Shown here in pieces: positions 8,404-16,761 of a DNA stretch of 33,982 nt; the stretch's first letter is position 1; the number at the start of each line of letters is the position of its first letter. This stretch comes from a virus. Made by a program: the position numbers and the translations under genes. The stretch spans positions 1 through 33,982 of the IMG/VR virus record IMGVR_UViG_3300001848_000476. One strand, given 5' to 3'. The notes beneath the pieces are model-generated. The model did no database searches. It had not been told where the DNA came from and saw only the letters and a program-made list of their open reading frames with translations.

Positions 8404-10002
8404 TTATATTAACCAAGTTATATCCATATTTTGTTCACCATTATTTGTTGGGATTTGAATATTCCATGGATTTTTATTAAATGTACTATTTGAATTATAA
8501 AATTGATTATCTTGTGATGTTTTAGAAAAATTACTTAATGCACTATAAGTTAGACTTTCAGCAGTTTTTTTATACCTAAAAGAGGTTTCTCTTAAATACA
8601 TAGAAATTGCAAAAGACATTACTAAATCATCATTGTAACCATTCATTGCTTGTTGTTTATTATTTTTCCAAATAAACACCCTCAACTCTTCTAAAAGTCT
8701 TATAGACTTTATTGTAGCTACTTTATTTTCAATAACGTCTCTCATTTTTTCTATGACATTAGGTCTAGTTTTTTGAGAGGTAGTAAATCCTGGAACTAAT
8801 CCATCAGTTCTTTCAGATCTAGTTAGATATGTATTAAAATCTGAATTTCCTTCAGATCTCATGCTATAATACATATTAGAATAACCAGTTTCTAAAATAG
8901 ATTGTACCACGTCCCAACCTATATTTGCATTTTCTACTACAAGTAAAGCTTGATTATATTCAGTTGCTGCTGCCACTAAAACATTTGCGTATTCTCTAGT
9001 TCCAATTTGAGATTTATATTCTGCAACTTGAGTCATAGTGTCTATATCTATAACGTGGAATGCAGAAAAGTCAGAACCATCACCACGAGCCACATCAGCC
9101 ACAAGAACATAGTATTTTTGTGGATCGGGATATTCCCATATCCAATAAGCTTTATCAAAGCCACGCTTCTCTAATGGATCTGTAATCATATTTTGTTCGT
9201 ACCAAGTTAAAATCTCAGGCTCAATAACTGTATTACCTGAGCTTAGGAATGAACAATCACACTCTTGAGCAGCATTTCTTTTTCCTAAATCTATATCCTG
9301 TTTATCTCTCCAGCTTTGATCTCTTTCTGGATGCACTGTCCATGGTAATGAGATAGGAATAAAGTTATTATCTTGCTTTTGAGCATCTGAATATGTTTTA
9401 TGGAACCAGTTACCAACGCCGTTGGGAGTAGATAAAGCTATACAACCACCACCGGTAGCCAATGTCATTTTTGCGGCTGTATAAATCTCTTCAATTTTAT
9501 CAATAAATGCAGCCTCATCTATTACTAGTAGAGACACGGCTTCAGAACGACCTGAGTCACCAGCTGCAGAAACAGCTTTGATCTGAGATCCATTCGATAA
9601 TCTTAAACTAAGTCTATTATTTTCAATTGCTGTGGTTCCTATTTTTAGCCAGACTGGTAAATTATCGTATGCAAAGCGTACTTTAGTTACCATGTTCTTT
9701 GCCGTATCTTGCTTGGTTGCAATAACAAGAATATTTTTATCCTTATTAAAAACCATTAGCCATAAAGAATACGCAGATACTAGTGTAGAGATACCTAACT
9801 GCCTTGATTTATTAATCACAGAGTCAGGATATTTTTGAAATAATCTTAAAACTTTTTCTTGAAAAGGATAGAGATCAAATAATTGTCGACCTCTTTGTGG
9901 ATGTTGGATCATGTAATACTTTCTCATAAAGTACACAGGATCTTGAGAGCATTTAATAAACTCTTCTTTTATTCTCTCTTTTATATTTATTTGTTCTGAC
10001 AC
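8404..10002 (-). CDS. 17: Terminase large subunit, gp17-like
   Basis: DNA-packaging motor with an N-terminal ATPase and a C-terminal RNase H-like nuclease, 532 residues. The Walker A region is SRQLGIST (66-73), Walker B is LLVIDEAAF (E163), and the coupling motif is STPNG (191-195). Nuclease acidic residues are in ADVARGDGSD (D303), VVENANIG (E357) and GYNDD (D458/D459). The Walker A lacks the usual GK lysine; R67 or K65 may replace it. The start is GTG at 10002. The next Met lies inside the conserved N-terminal part, so GTG is preferred. No small terminase gene is visible nearby. An ATATTTATAA motif precedes the start. Confidence 0.94.
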   Translation of the reverse strand: MSEQINIKERIKEEFIKCSQDPVYFMRKYYMIQHPQRGRQLFDLYPFQEKVLRLFQKYPDSVINKSRQLGISTLVSAYSLWLMVFNKDKNILVIATKQDTAKNMVTKVRFAYDNLPVWLKIGTTAIENNRLSLRLSNGSQIKAVSAAGDSGRSEAVSLLVIDEAAFIDKIEEIYTAAKMTLATGGGCIALSTPNGVGNWFHKTYSDAQKQDNNFIPISLPWTVHPERDQSWRDKQDIDLGKRNAAQECDCSFLSSGNTVIEPEILTWYEQNMITDPLEKRGFDKAYWIWEYPDPQKYYVLVADVARGDGSDFSAFHVIDIDTMTQVAEYKSQIGTREYANVLVAAATEYNQALLVVENANIGWDVVQSILETGYSNMYYSMRSEGNSDFNTYLTRSERTDGLVPGFTTSQKTRPNVIEKMRDVIENKVATIKSIRLLEELRVFIWKNNKQQAMNGYNDDLVMSFAISMYLRETSFRYKKTAESLTYSALSNFSKTSQDNQFYNSNSTFNKNPWNIQIPTNNGEQNMDITWLI

Positions 10003-10015
10003 GAATCTCTTTAAT

Positions 10016-10025
10016 TTATAAATAT
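10016..10025 (-). promoter_or_regulatory. ATATTTATAA motif upstream of terminase
   Basis: Sense-oriented copy of the recurrent motif, 13 bases before the GTG, inside an 81-base non-coding gap. This gap is among the longer ones in the block, which favours a real promoter here. Confidence 0.42.
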
Positions 10026-10083
10026 ATATACTATTCGGTCATTATTATCATATATCTATCTAGTGCTATATAATTGTATAGAT

Positions 10084-10941
10084 TTATGTAAATGGTGTAT
10101 CAGCTGTCCATCCAGCACTATGATTTACCAAGTTATTTGTTTTTGTTGCATCATATACAGGGTTAGTAACACCACCACCTAACATTAATAATTTAGTAGT
10201 TGCTGTTTTAGTTAATGGAGAAGTTGGTACTGTTAATGAACTACCCGTATATAGTGCCGAGTTATCCCAACGGAAATTAGTTAATTTACCAGCCCACCAG
10301 TTTGGTGCAAATGCTGCTGGATTATCAACACCAACATTTAAGTCAAAGCCAGGATTGATTGAATCTGTAATATCTCTAGTATCTCCAGTCTTAGTAGCTT
10401 TCAATACTCCGTTCATAAATAATTTTGTAGTTGTTCCGCTTCTAGAAATTGCAACATGCATCCAAGCACTTCCATTATTGTAAGAGGCCGGTGTTGTTCC
10501 TCTTAAATCGCTTCCATAAGGCCATACATAAACATAACCGCCTTCAATTGAAATTCCAATAGTTGCACCAGTATCAAATCCTAATGAGAATACTCTAGGA
10601 GCTCCAACCGATTGTGTTCCGTTTTTAATAAAAAACTCAATGGTAAAATCTCCAGTGCCAGGTAACCAATTTATCACATCAGAATTTAATGCAGTAAAAT
10701 ATTGTGATGTTCCATTAAATGTTAATGCACCACTACCACCACCAGGAAATTCCTCTACAGTATCTGCTACTGAGCCACCAGCTGAGGCAATAGCCTGCAT
10801 TGATTGCATCATTAACATTTGCTGTGTATATTGATTAGCCTCTGCTAAATACTTACGTCTCATAGCATCAGTGGATAATCCTATATTATCTACTCTATTT
10901 ATATAATATTGCCAAGGGCCTGGGTCATTTACTAAAAACAT
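10084..10941 (-). CDS. LamG/concanavalin-like virion protein
   Basis: 285 residues. Residues 1-70 are a helical N-terminal region (NDPGPWQYYINRVDNIGL, then an Ala/Met/Gln-rich helix). A Gly-rich linker leads to a jelly-roll domain of about 190 residues. LTFNGTSQYF, GDFTIEFFIKN, WMHVAISRSGTTTKLFMNG and WWAGKLTNFRWD are characteristic of the LamG/concanavalin A-like lectin fold. The family binds glycans or acts as an exposed adhesive domain. I infer that the N-terminus anchors it in the virion and the jelly roll is displayed. It lies between small membrane-protein genes and the terminase. Whether it is a capsid decoration or a tail protein cannot be told from sequence. Confidence 0.72.
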   Translation of the reverse strand: MFLVNDPGPWQYYINRVDNIGLSTDAMRRKYLAEANQYTQQMLMMQSMQAIASAGGSVADTVEEFPGGGSGALTFNGTSQYFTALNSDVINWLPGTGDFTIEFFIKNGTQSVGAPRVFSLGFDTGATIGISIEGGYVYVWPYGSDLRGTTPASYNNGSAWMHVAISRSGTTTKLFMNGVLKATKTGDTRDITDSINPGFDLNVGVDNPAAFAPNWWAGKLTNFRWDNSALYTGSSLTVPTSPLTKTATTKLLMLGGGVTNPVYDATKTNNLVNHSAGWTADTPFT

Positions 10942-10952
10942 TCTTTATTTTT

Positions 10953-11387
10953 TTATTTTGTGATATATAAATAAGTTAGTCCTCCTATAATAGCGCTCAA
11001 ACTTATCTTAGTAAATATTAATTTTACTTTAAGTTTTTTATTTTGTTTACGTAATTCATCAACCCACTTGCCTTGAGTTTCAAATTTAAGTTGCTCATTT
11101 TTAATGCGCTCTTCATATAAAATTCCTTTTTGGATATGTTGAGAAATTATACTATCTTTTAAAGCTACCTTTTGCTCAGTCAAAAATAATTGCTCTTTTG
11201 TTAACTCATGTATCTCTTTTAAACTATCACAAGATACTAATTCTTTAGCCACTGTTTTAGCTACTGAATAAGGTAATTTAATTGTGTCACTATAATAAAC
11301 ATTGCCTAAACTATCATAAGTTGCAATTGTTTGTGATTTTGATACTATTGGTAGGATTGATATTATTATGATTAATAAGTATTTCAT
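10953..11387 (-). CDS. Membrane or secreted protein with coiled coil and C-terminal membrane helix
   Basis: 144 residues. A signal-peptide-like start (MKYLLIIIISILPIVSKSQ) is followed by a polar region, a long Lys/Glu-rich coiled coil (about 50-120) and a hydrophobic C-terminal helix (LSAIIGGLTYLYI). This topology resembles unimolecular spanins, but no lipobox Cys follows the signal segment, so that call is not supported. The ATG overlaps the stop of the next upstream gene (TAATG), which also encodes a membrane-anchored coiled coil. The pair may be lysis or envelope proteins. Function unknown. Confidence 0.6.
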   Translation of the reverse strand: MKYLLIIIISILPIVSKSQTIATYDSLGNVYYSDTIKLPYSVAKTVAKELVSCDSLKEIHELTKEQLFLTEQKVALKDSIISQHIQKGILYEERIKNEQLKFETQGKWVDELRKQNKKLKVKLIFTKISLSAIIGGLTYLYITK

Positions 11388-11740
11388 TAGTAGTTATATC
11401 TTGATTTAAAAAATGAGTCAATTTGAGCTGCATTATAATGAGTGACCTTATCATTTATTTCATGATAATACTCTTTTATTACTACAGTTTTTTCTTTTAT
11501 ATTATCTATTTGATGATCCACTTGTTTAACTTCTGTTTCATAAACAGATATTGTGCTATCAATTTGTTTTTGGTGTTCTATTAATTGTTTATTAACATTT
11601 GTTAGTGAATCAATTGTAGCTTTAAGATCTGCAGGCATTTGGGATTTTCTAGTTGTAATCCAGATAATACCATATAATAAAAATAAACCTAGTATAACAT
11701 ATAATATAGGCTTATAATTTTTTTTAATCTTCACTATCAT
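11387..11740 (-). CDS. Membrane-anchored coiled-coil protein, possibly spanin-like
   Basis: One N-terminal membrane segment (ILYVILGLFLLYGIIWI) is followed by a coiled coil rich in Gln, Asp, Lys and Val, and a Tyr/Phe-rich end (FFKSRYNY). The layout matches inner-membrane spanins (Rz type), and the adjacent gene also encodes a membrane coiled coil. I chose ATG 11740 (MIVKIKKNY); ATG 11764 would lengthen the overlap with the upstream gene. Spanins are too diverse for sequence proof here, so this is an inference from topology and pairing. Confidence 0.55.
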   Translation of the reverse strand: MIVKIKKNYKPILYVILGLFLLYGIIWITTRKSQMPADLKATIDSLTNVNKQLIEHQKQIDSTISVYETEVKQVDHQIDNIKEKTVVIKEYYHEINDKVTHYNAAQIDSFFKSRYNY

Positions 11741-12077
11741 CGACTTTTGGATTTTCGACTGCATCTATTTTCTTTTTTAATTGTTTAATTTTATTTGGAA
11801 TATCACCTATTGCTTTTTTGTAACCTTCTACGTCAGTTAGTTCTTTTCCTTTAGGTGTATCTTTTGTAAATTTCATTATTACATCTTTCACTTTAGCTTG
11901 TAATTGAGCTAATTCTTTTTTGTTTTTTTGAAGATCACGCATCTCTTTATCAGTCTGCTTCATATCAGCTTTTGTAGGTTCTGGTGTTTCATCAGGATCT
12001 ACATCTTCTGATAGTCTTCTTTTACCAGTTAAAGTTAAACTGTTTTCTATTAAATATTTTTGTAAATTAAATGACAT
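11724..12077 (-). CDS. Candidate packaged coiled-coil protein with LIE and KRRLSE sites
   Basis: 117 residues. The N-terminal MSFNLQKYLIE is a capsid-targeting-like peptide (E11). A second site, KRRLSE, ends at E24. The gp21-like protease has the same LIE...KRRLSE pair with identical spacing (E8 and E21), which suggests a shared leader module. The rest is Lys/Glu/Gln-rich and probably one long coiled coil, with an acidic Pro-rich spacer (about 25-38). Function unknown; a capsid-internal protein is inferred. Confidence 0.65.
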   Translation of the reverse strand: MSFNLQKYLIENSLTLTGKRRLSEDVDPDETPEPTKADMKQTDKEMRDLQKNKKELAQLQAKVKDVIMKFTKDTPKGKELTDVEGYKKAIGDIPNKIKQLKKKIDAVENPKVDDSED

Positions 12078-12088
12078 ACAATATTATT

Positions 12089-14398
12089 TTATCTATTTAT
12101 AAAAACTTTTGATAAACTTTCTCCATTAATTATAGAATCTCCTTCTGCCACAAAAGCAAAATCTGATCCACTATTACACTTAAATGCTACTTGTGTATAA
12201 TTAAGATCCTTTAATGTTGTAGCGCCAGTTTCAGAAGGATTTATTGACGATAATGTATACATAGTCATTGCATAATAATACGGTTTAATACCTGAAGCAG
12301 ATGATTTTCCTTGAGATGGCTCTATCCTAAGACCTATTATTGGAACTTGAGATTTTGTTTCTGTTGATTTTATCATTGACCCTAAATCTTTTTTTGTTTT
12401 TTCTATGTACTCTTCTTTTTTACCATAATTTTTTAAACTAGTACCTGTATATTTAACTAATGGTAAATTTCCAGATTTTCCATAAGTTGCTTCTGCAGAA
12501 ATAGTTACTGATAATTGTAATAAAGAATCCCTCATTTTTTGAGCATCTTTTATTTTCACATTTTTTAGTACATCTTTAAACATTCTGTCTAAAAGAGTTA
12601 GTGATAATGCATTTGAATAATTAAATAATAAGTTTTTAATTTCATCTCTTGTAAAAGATATTGGAGATCCTTTTGAATCTACAATTACACTACATCTGCC
12701 TTTTTTTGGCGGAGTATTTGAAGACTCTTTACCTTTTAAAATTTTATCTTCTACTATTTTTAATTGTTTTTTTGCTTCACTACTAAAAATGTTTCTTCCA
12801 TTATCAAATCTAGTTTTTAAATATGAACCCTTACTATATTTTTCCATAAAAGAGAAAAAATCATCTAATGCAGTCCCACTAATTGCTGAGTCCAAATATG
12901 GTTTTATTGATTTTACAACATCACGATGACAAGTAGTACATATAATATTTGAAGAGTCTGCTTCTTGTAAGTCTCCTTGATTAAATTCATTTTCTAATTT
13001 AGAAAACTCTTCATTAGCTTTTTCCCAATCTTTTACATTTTGGTTATTTTTAGAAAATATTGTTTTAATGCTATTAACTAAATCATCAAAAAAAGATTTT
13101 GCTTTATTATATAATGATATTACAGTTTTTCCTACTGAGGAATTTTTTAATTTTTCTATAAAATCATTAATTAAACTTTCTGTGATTTCGGATTTTTCGT
13201 GAATATAGCTTTCAGTTGCTACACCATATGCTCCACCAAAATACTTTGTTAATTTTCCGATTCTTCCTGTGTTGGCTTTTAAACTAACGCAAGCCATAGA
13301 TATTCCATTTCCCAAATCTACAACTGATGTTGTTCCTTTTTTTATTTTTGGATTATTTACTGATTTTTTAATAGCATCCACTATTTTTGAATCAGATAAT
13401 GGATCATTGGGAACAGGTCCCCAAAATACTACTACGTCTGCTGTAAATACTTTATTTGCTGATTTATTTTTATCAGCTGCTTCAATAATTTTATAAAAAT
13501 CTTTTATTTTTCCATGTATAAATGAACTAATAGTTTTATTATTATTTAATGATCTTAAATTATTTTTTGAATTAGCTATAGGAGATGAATCCTCTTTCCC
13601 CATTAAATAACTATTATTTATAAAATCAACGCTTTTTTTATCTTTATTAACTATTTTTTGTAATTCTTTTATTCTTTCTACTGCTACTGGATTCCAATCA
13701 TAAGATGGATTTCCTAATACTGTTGATATTAAATTTTGTGCAGTTACTTTTTTATCTATTAGTGCTTCAACTATTGGTGGAGTTTCTAAAAATGGAGTTA
13801 TGTTAGTAGCGTCTATAGTTTCATACCAATTATGAAAAGCTGTTGAATCAGATTTTTTTATAACTTCAGCTAATATATTTAAATCTATTAATTTTGATTC
13901 TGCTAATTTTTCTTCTTCACCTCCTGATGTTTCTTCTCCTCCCGTTTCTGAACTTTCAGCTGGTGGTGTTTCAGGAGTCTCTCCACCTTCTGTACCAGAT
14001 TGCTCTGCACCTTCAGCTCCTTTAGTTTTAAGAGGGCTTCCCCATCTTAATAACTTTTTAATAGCTAGCATGCATCTCTGCTTCTCACCAGTAGTTAATA
14101 AAAAATATCTTTTGCCTGCAACTGTGGCTTCGTAAGCCTCTCCCATGAATGTTAAAAAGAAATATTGACCATTATGCAAAACTATTTTAAATTCTGTAGG
14201 TTTATCTGCTATAATATAAATTCCAGTTAAATATTCTTCAAAATTTTCAGACATTAATTCAATTAAAATCTCTTTTAAACTTACATATTTGTTTAAAATA
14301 AAATGCATTGGATCATCCTCAAATGTTTTTGGGGCTGGTTCCATTCGATCGGCCTCTTCCTCTGTCAATAAAAATTTTAATATTTCTAAATTATTCAT
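12089..14398 (-). CDS. Large candidate packaged protein, 769 residues
   Basis: The N-terminus MNNLEILKFLLTE fits the capsid-targeting pattern (LTE, E13). A small mixed domain follows (about 30-120), then a Gly/Glu/Pro/Thr-rich linker (about 125-165), then 600 residues of unrecognised sequence. In that part are FTADVVVFWG and, further on, GISMACVSLKANTG, an arrangement loosely like the Asp...(S/E)xK core of PD-(D/E)XK nucleases. I do not rely on that. A CTTCH motif is also present. T4 packages one large protein, the Alt ADP-ribosyltransferase, but I see no clear ADP-ribosyltransferase motifs here. It is the largest gene between primase and terminase. Confidence 0.65.
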   Translation of the reverse strand: MNNLEILKFLLTEEEADRMEPAPKTFEDDPMHFILNKYVSLKEILIELMSENFEEYLTGIYIIADKPTEFKIVLHNGQYFFLTFMGEAYEATVAGKRYFLLTTGEKQRCMLAIKKLLRWGSPLKTKGAEGAEQSGTEGGETPETPPAESSETGGEETSGGEEEKLAESKLIDLNILAEVIKKSDSTAFHNWYETIDATNITPFLETPPIVEALIDKKVTAQNLISTVLGNPSYDWNPVAVERIKELQKIVNKDKKSVDFINNSYLMGKEDSSPIANSKNNLRSLNNNKTISSFIHGKIKDFYKIIEAADKNKSANKVFTADVVVFWGPVPNDPLSDSKIVDAIKKSVNNPKIKKGTTSVVDLGNGISMACVSLKANTGRIGKLTKYFGGAYGVATESYIHEKSEITESLINDFIEKLKNSSVGKTVISLYNKAKSFFDDLVNSIKTIFSKNNQNVKDWEKANEEFSKLENEFNQGDLQEADSSNIICTTCHRDVVKSIKPYLDSAISGTALDDFFSFMEKYSKGSYLKTRFDNGRNIFSSEAKKQLKIVEDKILKGKESSNTPPKKGRCSVIVDSKGSPISFTRDEIKNLLFNYSNALSLTLLDRMFKDVLKNVKIKDAQKMRDSLLQLSVTISAEATYGKSGNLPLVKYTGTSLKNYGKKEEYIEKTKKDLGSMIKSTETKSQVPIIGLRIEPSQGKSSASGIKPYYYAMTMYTLSSINPSETGATTLKDLNYTQVAFKCNSGSDFAFVAEGDSIINGESLSKVFINR

Positions 14399-14415
14399 AA
14401 TTTTATATTCTAATA

Positions 14416-15111
14416 TTAACGATCAAAATCCTCCTCGCTATCACTATAATCATCATAATCTTCTTGATCATAATCATAACTATCTTCATCATCTGGCGCT
14501 TCTAAATCCATTTCAGCTGTTTTTTCTGCCATATATTCTTTAACAGAATGCATATAATCGGATGCTAAAGTTATATATGAACTAATCCAAGCAGGTAATT
14601 CAGTTCCTACTTCAATCATTTCGTAAATATCTTGAGAATTTTCAATCATATCTCTTAATTCCGCTTTTGCCATTGAAGCCTCATGATCGCTAGATGGTTT
14701 TCCTAATACATCAATGCCTTCTTGCATATATCCGCACTCTGTACACAATTTATTTTCCATTTTAGCACCACATTGACATGTTTCTTCTGCTTCTTTTATG
14801 CGAATACACTTATCTTTTCCATTTTCTGTGCCAGCATATCTATATCCTTTCCAACAACCTTTACCATCACCACCTTTTATTTTTTCAGTTTCATTTTGTG
14901 ATAATTTAGGTTTTGTTACACTATACTTTTTCATTCCAATATTATACTGATCCTCAGGGATTGACTCATCTATATTTTTTTCTATATTTTGACCAACTTT
15001 TTTCTCCCAAGAAGAGATTTTATTGTCTTTATCTCTATCAGCCAGCTTTGGATTTTTTAATCCTGATTTATCATAAGAAACTTCGTTGAGTAAATGTTTT
15101 AATTTTATCAT
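14416..15111 (-). CDS. Candidate packaged protein with EF-hand-like loop and zinc ribbon
   Basis: 231 residues. MIKLKHLLNE is the clearest capsid-targeting-like leader (E10). Residues 25-36 (DRDKDNKISSWE) match an EF-hand/dockerin calcium loop, with acids at positions 1, 3 and 5, Ile at 8 and Glu at 12. Position 6 is Asn rather than Gly. A Cys-containing segment (GCWKGYRYAGTENGKDKC) follows, then CQC...CTEC (C112, C114, C123, C126), a probable zinc-binding knuckle. A helical region (about 143-200) with an ELPAWISSYITLASDYMHSV-like pattern comes next. The tail is strongly acidic (Asp/Tyr/Ser). I recall similar helical segments in marine T4-like phages. Exact role unknown. Confidence 0.68.
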   Translation of the reverse strand: MIKLKHLLNEVSYDKSGLKNPKLADRDKDNKISSWEKKVGQNIEKNIDESIPEDQYNIGMKKYSVTKPKLSQNETEKIKGGDGKGCWKGYRYAGTENGKDKCIRIKEAEETCQCGAKMENKLCTECGYMQEGIDVLGKPSSDHEASMAKAELRDMIENSQDIYEMIEVGTELPAWISSYITLASDYMHSVKEYMAEKTAEMDLEAPDDEDSYDYDQEDYDDYSDSEEDFDR

Positions 15112-15115
15112 TTTT

Positions 15116-15412
15116 TTATTTTAAAAATTCTGGATATTTTTCTAATACTCTATCTTGCATTGCTTTTTTAGCAGCTTTTAGAGCTTTAATACTTTGATTT
15201 ATAACTGGATCAGATAAATGTTCATCATCTTCTGCATCTTGTATATTATGGATAATATCATCAAGTTTTTTAAATATAACATTAAAATCTGGTTTGTATT
15301 TAACATCCCAAGTTATTTTACCAGTCTCTGGATTAACATCTGTTTGGGTTGTTGTAGCCGCAGTATAATCTCCTATCTCTAAAAGATCAATTAATTTATA
15401 CATTTTTTTCAT
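15116..15412 (-). CDS. Small candidate packaged protein, LLE leader
   Basis: About 98 residues from ATG 15412, which directly follows the upstream stop (TAAATATG). Starts at 15421 or 15403 are possible. The leader MKKMYKLIDLLE fits the (L/I)xE pattern. The remainder has a small Thr-rich part and a helical C-terminal half (about 45-98) rich in Asp, Lys and Ala. No family recognised. It sits between the Cys/Trp-rich protein and the EF-hand-like protein. Confidence 0.6.
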   Translation of the reverse strand: MKKMYKLIDLLEIGDYTAATTTQTDVNPETGKITWDVKYKPDFNVIFKKLDDIIHNIQDAEDDEHLSDPVINQSIKALKAAKKAMQDRVLEKYPEFLK

Positions 15413-15414
15413 AT

Positions 15415-15741
15415 TTACCATTTTCTACAAGACCAATAACGTGCTTTCCATCTTGGTCCTGGATTTGTATCACAATGATGTCTTGCTCTGAAGCTTTTTC
15501 TCCTTTTAGGATTGCTTTTTTTAATTTTAACACCTTTTTGGCCGAAATTAACTTTAACCACATTCCCTTTATTGTTTTTAACATACACTTTGAATTTTTT
15601 TACATCACCAGCCATAGGTTTTCCTAACTGCACTGTTCTACCTTTATATTCTGCCTCTTCTAATTTATTATAGTGCTCTAAAATATACTCTTTTAAGCAC
15701 ATCGGACAGAATTCACCCTCATTTAATTCATGTTTATGCAT
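15415..15741 (-). CDS. Small basic Cys/Trp-rich protein
   Basis: 108 residues. Short leader MHKHELNE (LNE, E8), then CPMC, a beta-like middle (GKPMAGDVKKFKVYVKN), and a basic C-terminus KSNPKRRKSFRARHHC ending PGPRWKARYWSCRKW. The two CxxC/HxxC-type clusters could bind zinc. KRRKSFxAR recalls small basic proteins seen in other marine T4-like phages, from memory and unverified. Function unknown. Basic charge suggests DNA contact in the capsid, as an inference. Confidence 0.62.
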   Translation of the reverse strand: MHKHELNEGEFCPMCLKEYILEHYNKLEEAEYKGRTVQLGKPMAGDVKKFKVYVKNNKGNVVKVNFGQKGVKIKKSNPKRRKSFRARHHCDTNPGPRWKARYWSCRKW

Positions 15742-15744
15742 ATA

Positions 15745-16116
15745 TTAATGTAAAAACTTAAGTTTATATTTAGTAGATTCTATTAAAGCAACTACATTGT
15801 CTATTTCATTTTGAATATAGCTATCTTGAGGTAGTGTTTTTCTTACACTTTCTACATATTGACATAGTGCTTCAAAATATATTAATGGCTGATTATCTTC
15901 TTTAAACTGTGCTGGGCTTGTATATCCATAGATAATTCCATATCTACCTTGAAAACTTTCTACAAGTCCATCAGCTAATTCTACAATTTCATCATAGTAC
16001 TCATTTAGAGCTTTATGAGCAGCATATGATCCTTCTCCAGTTGTCTGTAAATGGAATATATGAGCTTGAGTACGACTAGAAAATAATGTTGATATAAATT
16101 TTGCGTATTGTTCCAT
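15745..16116 (-). CDS. Dps/ferritin-like four-helix protein
   Basis: 123 residues, all helical by appearance. The stretch AHIFHLQTTGEGSYAAHKAL followed by NEYYDEIVELADGL (about 18-51) resembles the Dps/ferritin-like core, with His at 19, 22 and 34 and acidic residues at 42-49 where ferroxidase ligands occur in Dps. In that family, proteins bind iron and protect DNA. The protein is shorter than typical Dps (about 150-170). The ATG and upstream stop overlap (TAATG). No CTS-like leader. It could be an inactive structural relative; iron binding is unproven. Confidence 0.55.
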   Translation of the reverse strand: MEQYAKFISTLFSSRTQAHIFHLQTTGEGSYAAHKALNEYYDEIVELADGLVESFQGRYGIIYGYTSPAQFKEDNQPLIYFEALCQYVESVRKTLPQDSYIQNEIDNVVALIESTKYKLKFLH

Positions 16117-16751
16117 TATTTTTTATCTTTTTTGTCTTTATCAGATTCTTTTTCTATTTCTTTTTTTGATTTTTCTATTTTTTCTAACTTAGTCATTAAA
16201 TCATCTATCTTAGATGTTATTAATGCTATTTGTTCTCTATGTTTAGAAGCATTTTTTGGATCTTCTTTAGCCATATCCATATACTCTTTTCTCTTTTTCT
16301 CTAGAGTATCTAGTACAGTTTTAACTTTTTTACTAGTTTCTTCTTTTTTCTCTTCTAAAGCGGCTTGTTTTTTAGAATACTCTTGAAATAGATTATCAGC
16401 TACTGACTGAGCCATTGGTTGGTCAGCATAAACTGAGTGAATTTGATCAGGTTGTATTTGTTGAAGACCTACTAATGGATCAACTGGTTTAACAAGATCA
16501 GTTACTTGGCATCCTGAATAAGGATTTTGTACTGCATATACATTTGATAAAGACATGTCAGCAGCTTCTTTTATAGTTTTTTTAGTTTTCATCTTGTTTT
16601 CTGCATGTATTTGTAATGCCGCTATATAATCATCTAGACTTCCTTTTGTACATCCTACTTTTTCTCCTCTTACTGTTATCTTCTTACCGTCTTTTACTTT
16701 TTTAATTTTCTTATATACGCACTTATTTTTATAGTCTATAGAATACGGCAT
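16116..16751 (-). CDS. Charged coiled-coil protein of unknown function
   Basis: 211 residues. A basic N-terminal part (KKIKKVKDGKKITVRG) is followed by VGCTKGSLDDYIAALQIH, a segment that looks conserved. A Pro/Gln-rich middle (about 73-115) leads to a long Lys/Glu coiled coil ending in KKDKK. No enzyme motifs are visible. An ATATTTATTA motif ends 10 bases before the ATG. The end overlaps the next gene (TAATG). Function unknown. Confidence 0.6.
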   Translation of the reverse strand: MPYSIDYKNKCVYKKIKKVKDGKKITVRGEKVGCTKGSLDDYIAALQIHAENKMKTKKTIKEAADMSLSNVYAVQNPYSGCQVTDLVKPVDPLVGLQQIQPDQIHSVYADQPMAQSVADNLFQEYSKKQAALEEKKEETSKKVKTVLDTLEKKRKEYMDMAKEDPKNASKHREQIALITSKIDDLMTKLEKIEKSKKEIEKESDKDKKDKK

Positions 16752-16761
16752 AATTTGTTTT

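Noticed and set aside
12940-12955. CTTCH, a cytochrome c heme motif, in the 769-residue protein
   Set aside because: It is a single motif in a charged protein without a signal peptide or export context; most likely chance.
12089-14398. ADP-ribosyltransferase (Alt-like) identity
   Set aside because: The size and leader fit, but I found no R-S-E-type catalytic motifs.
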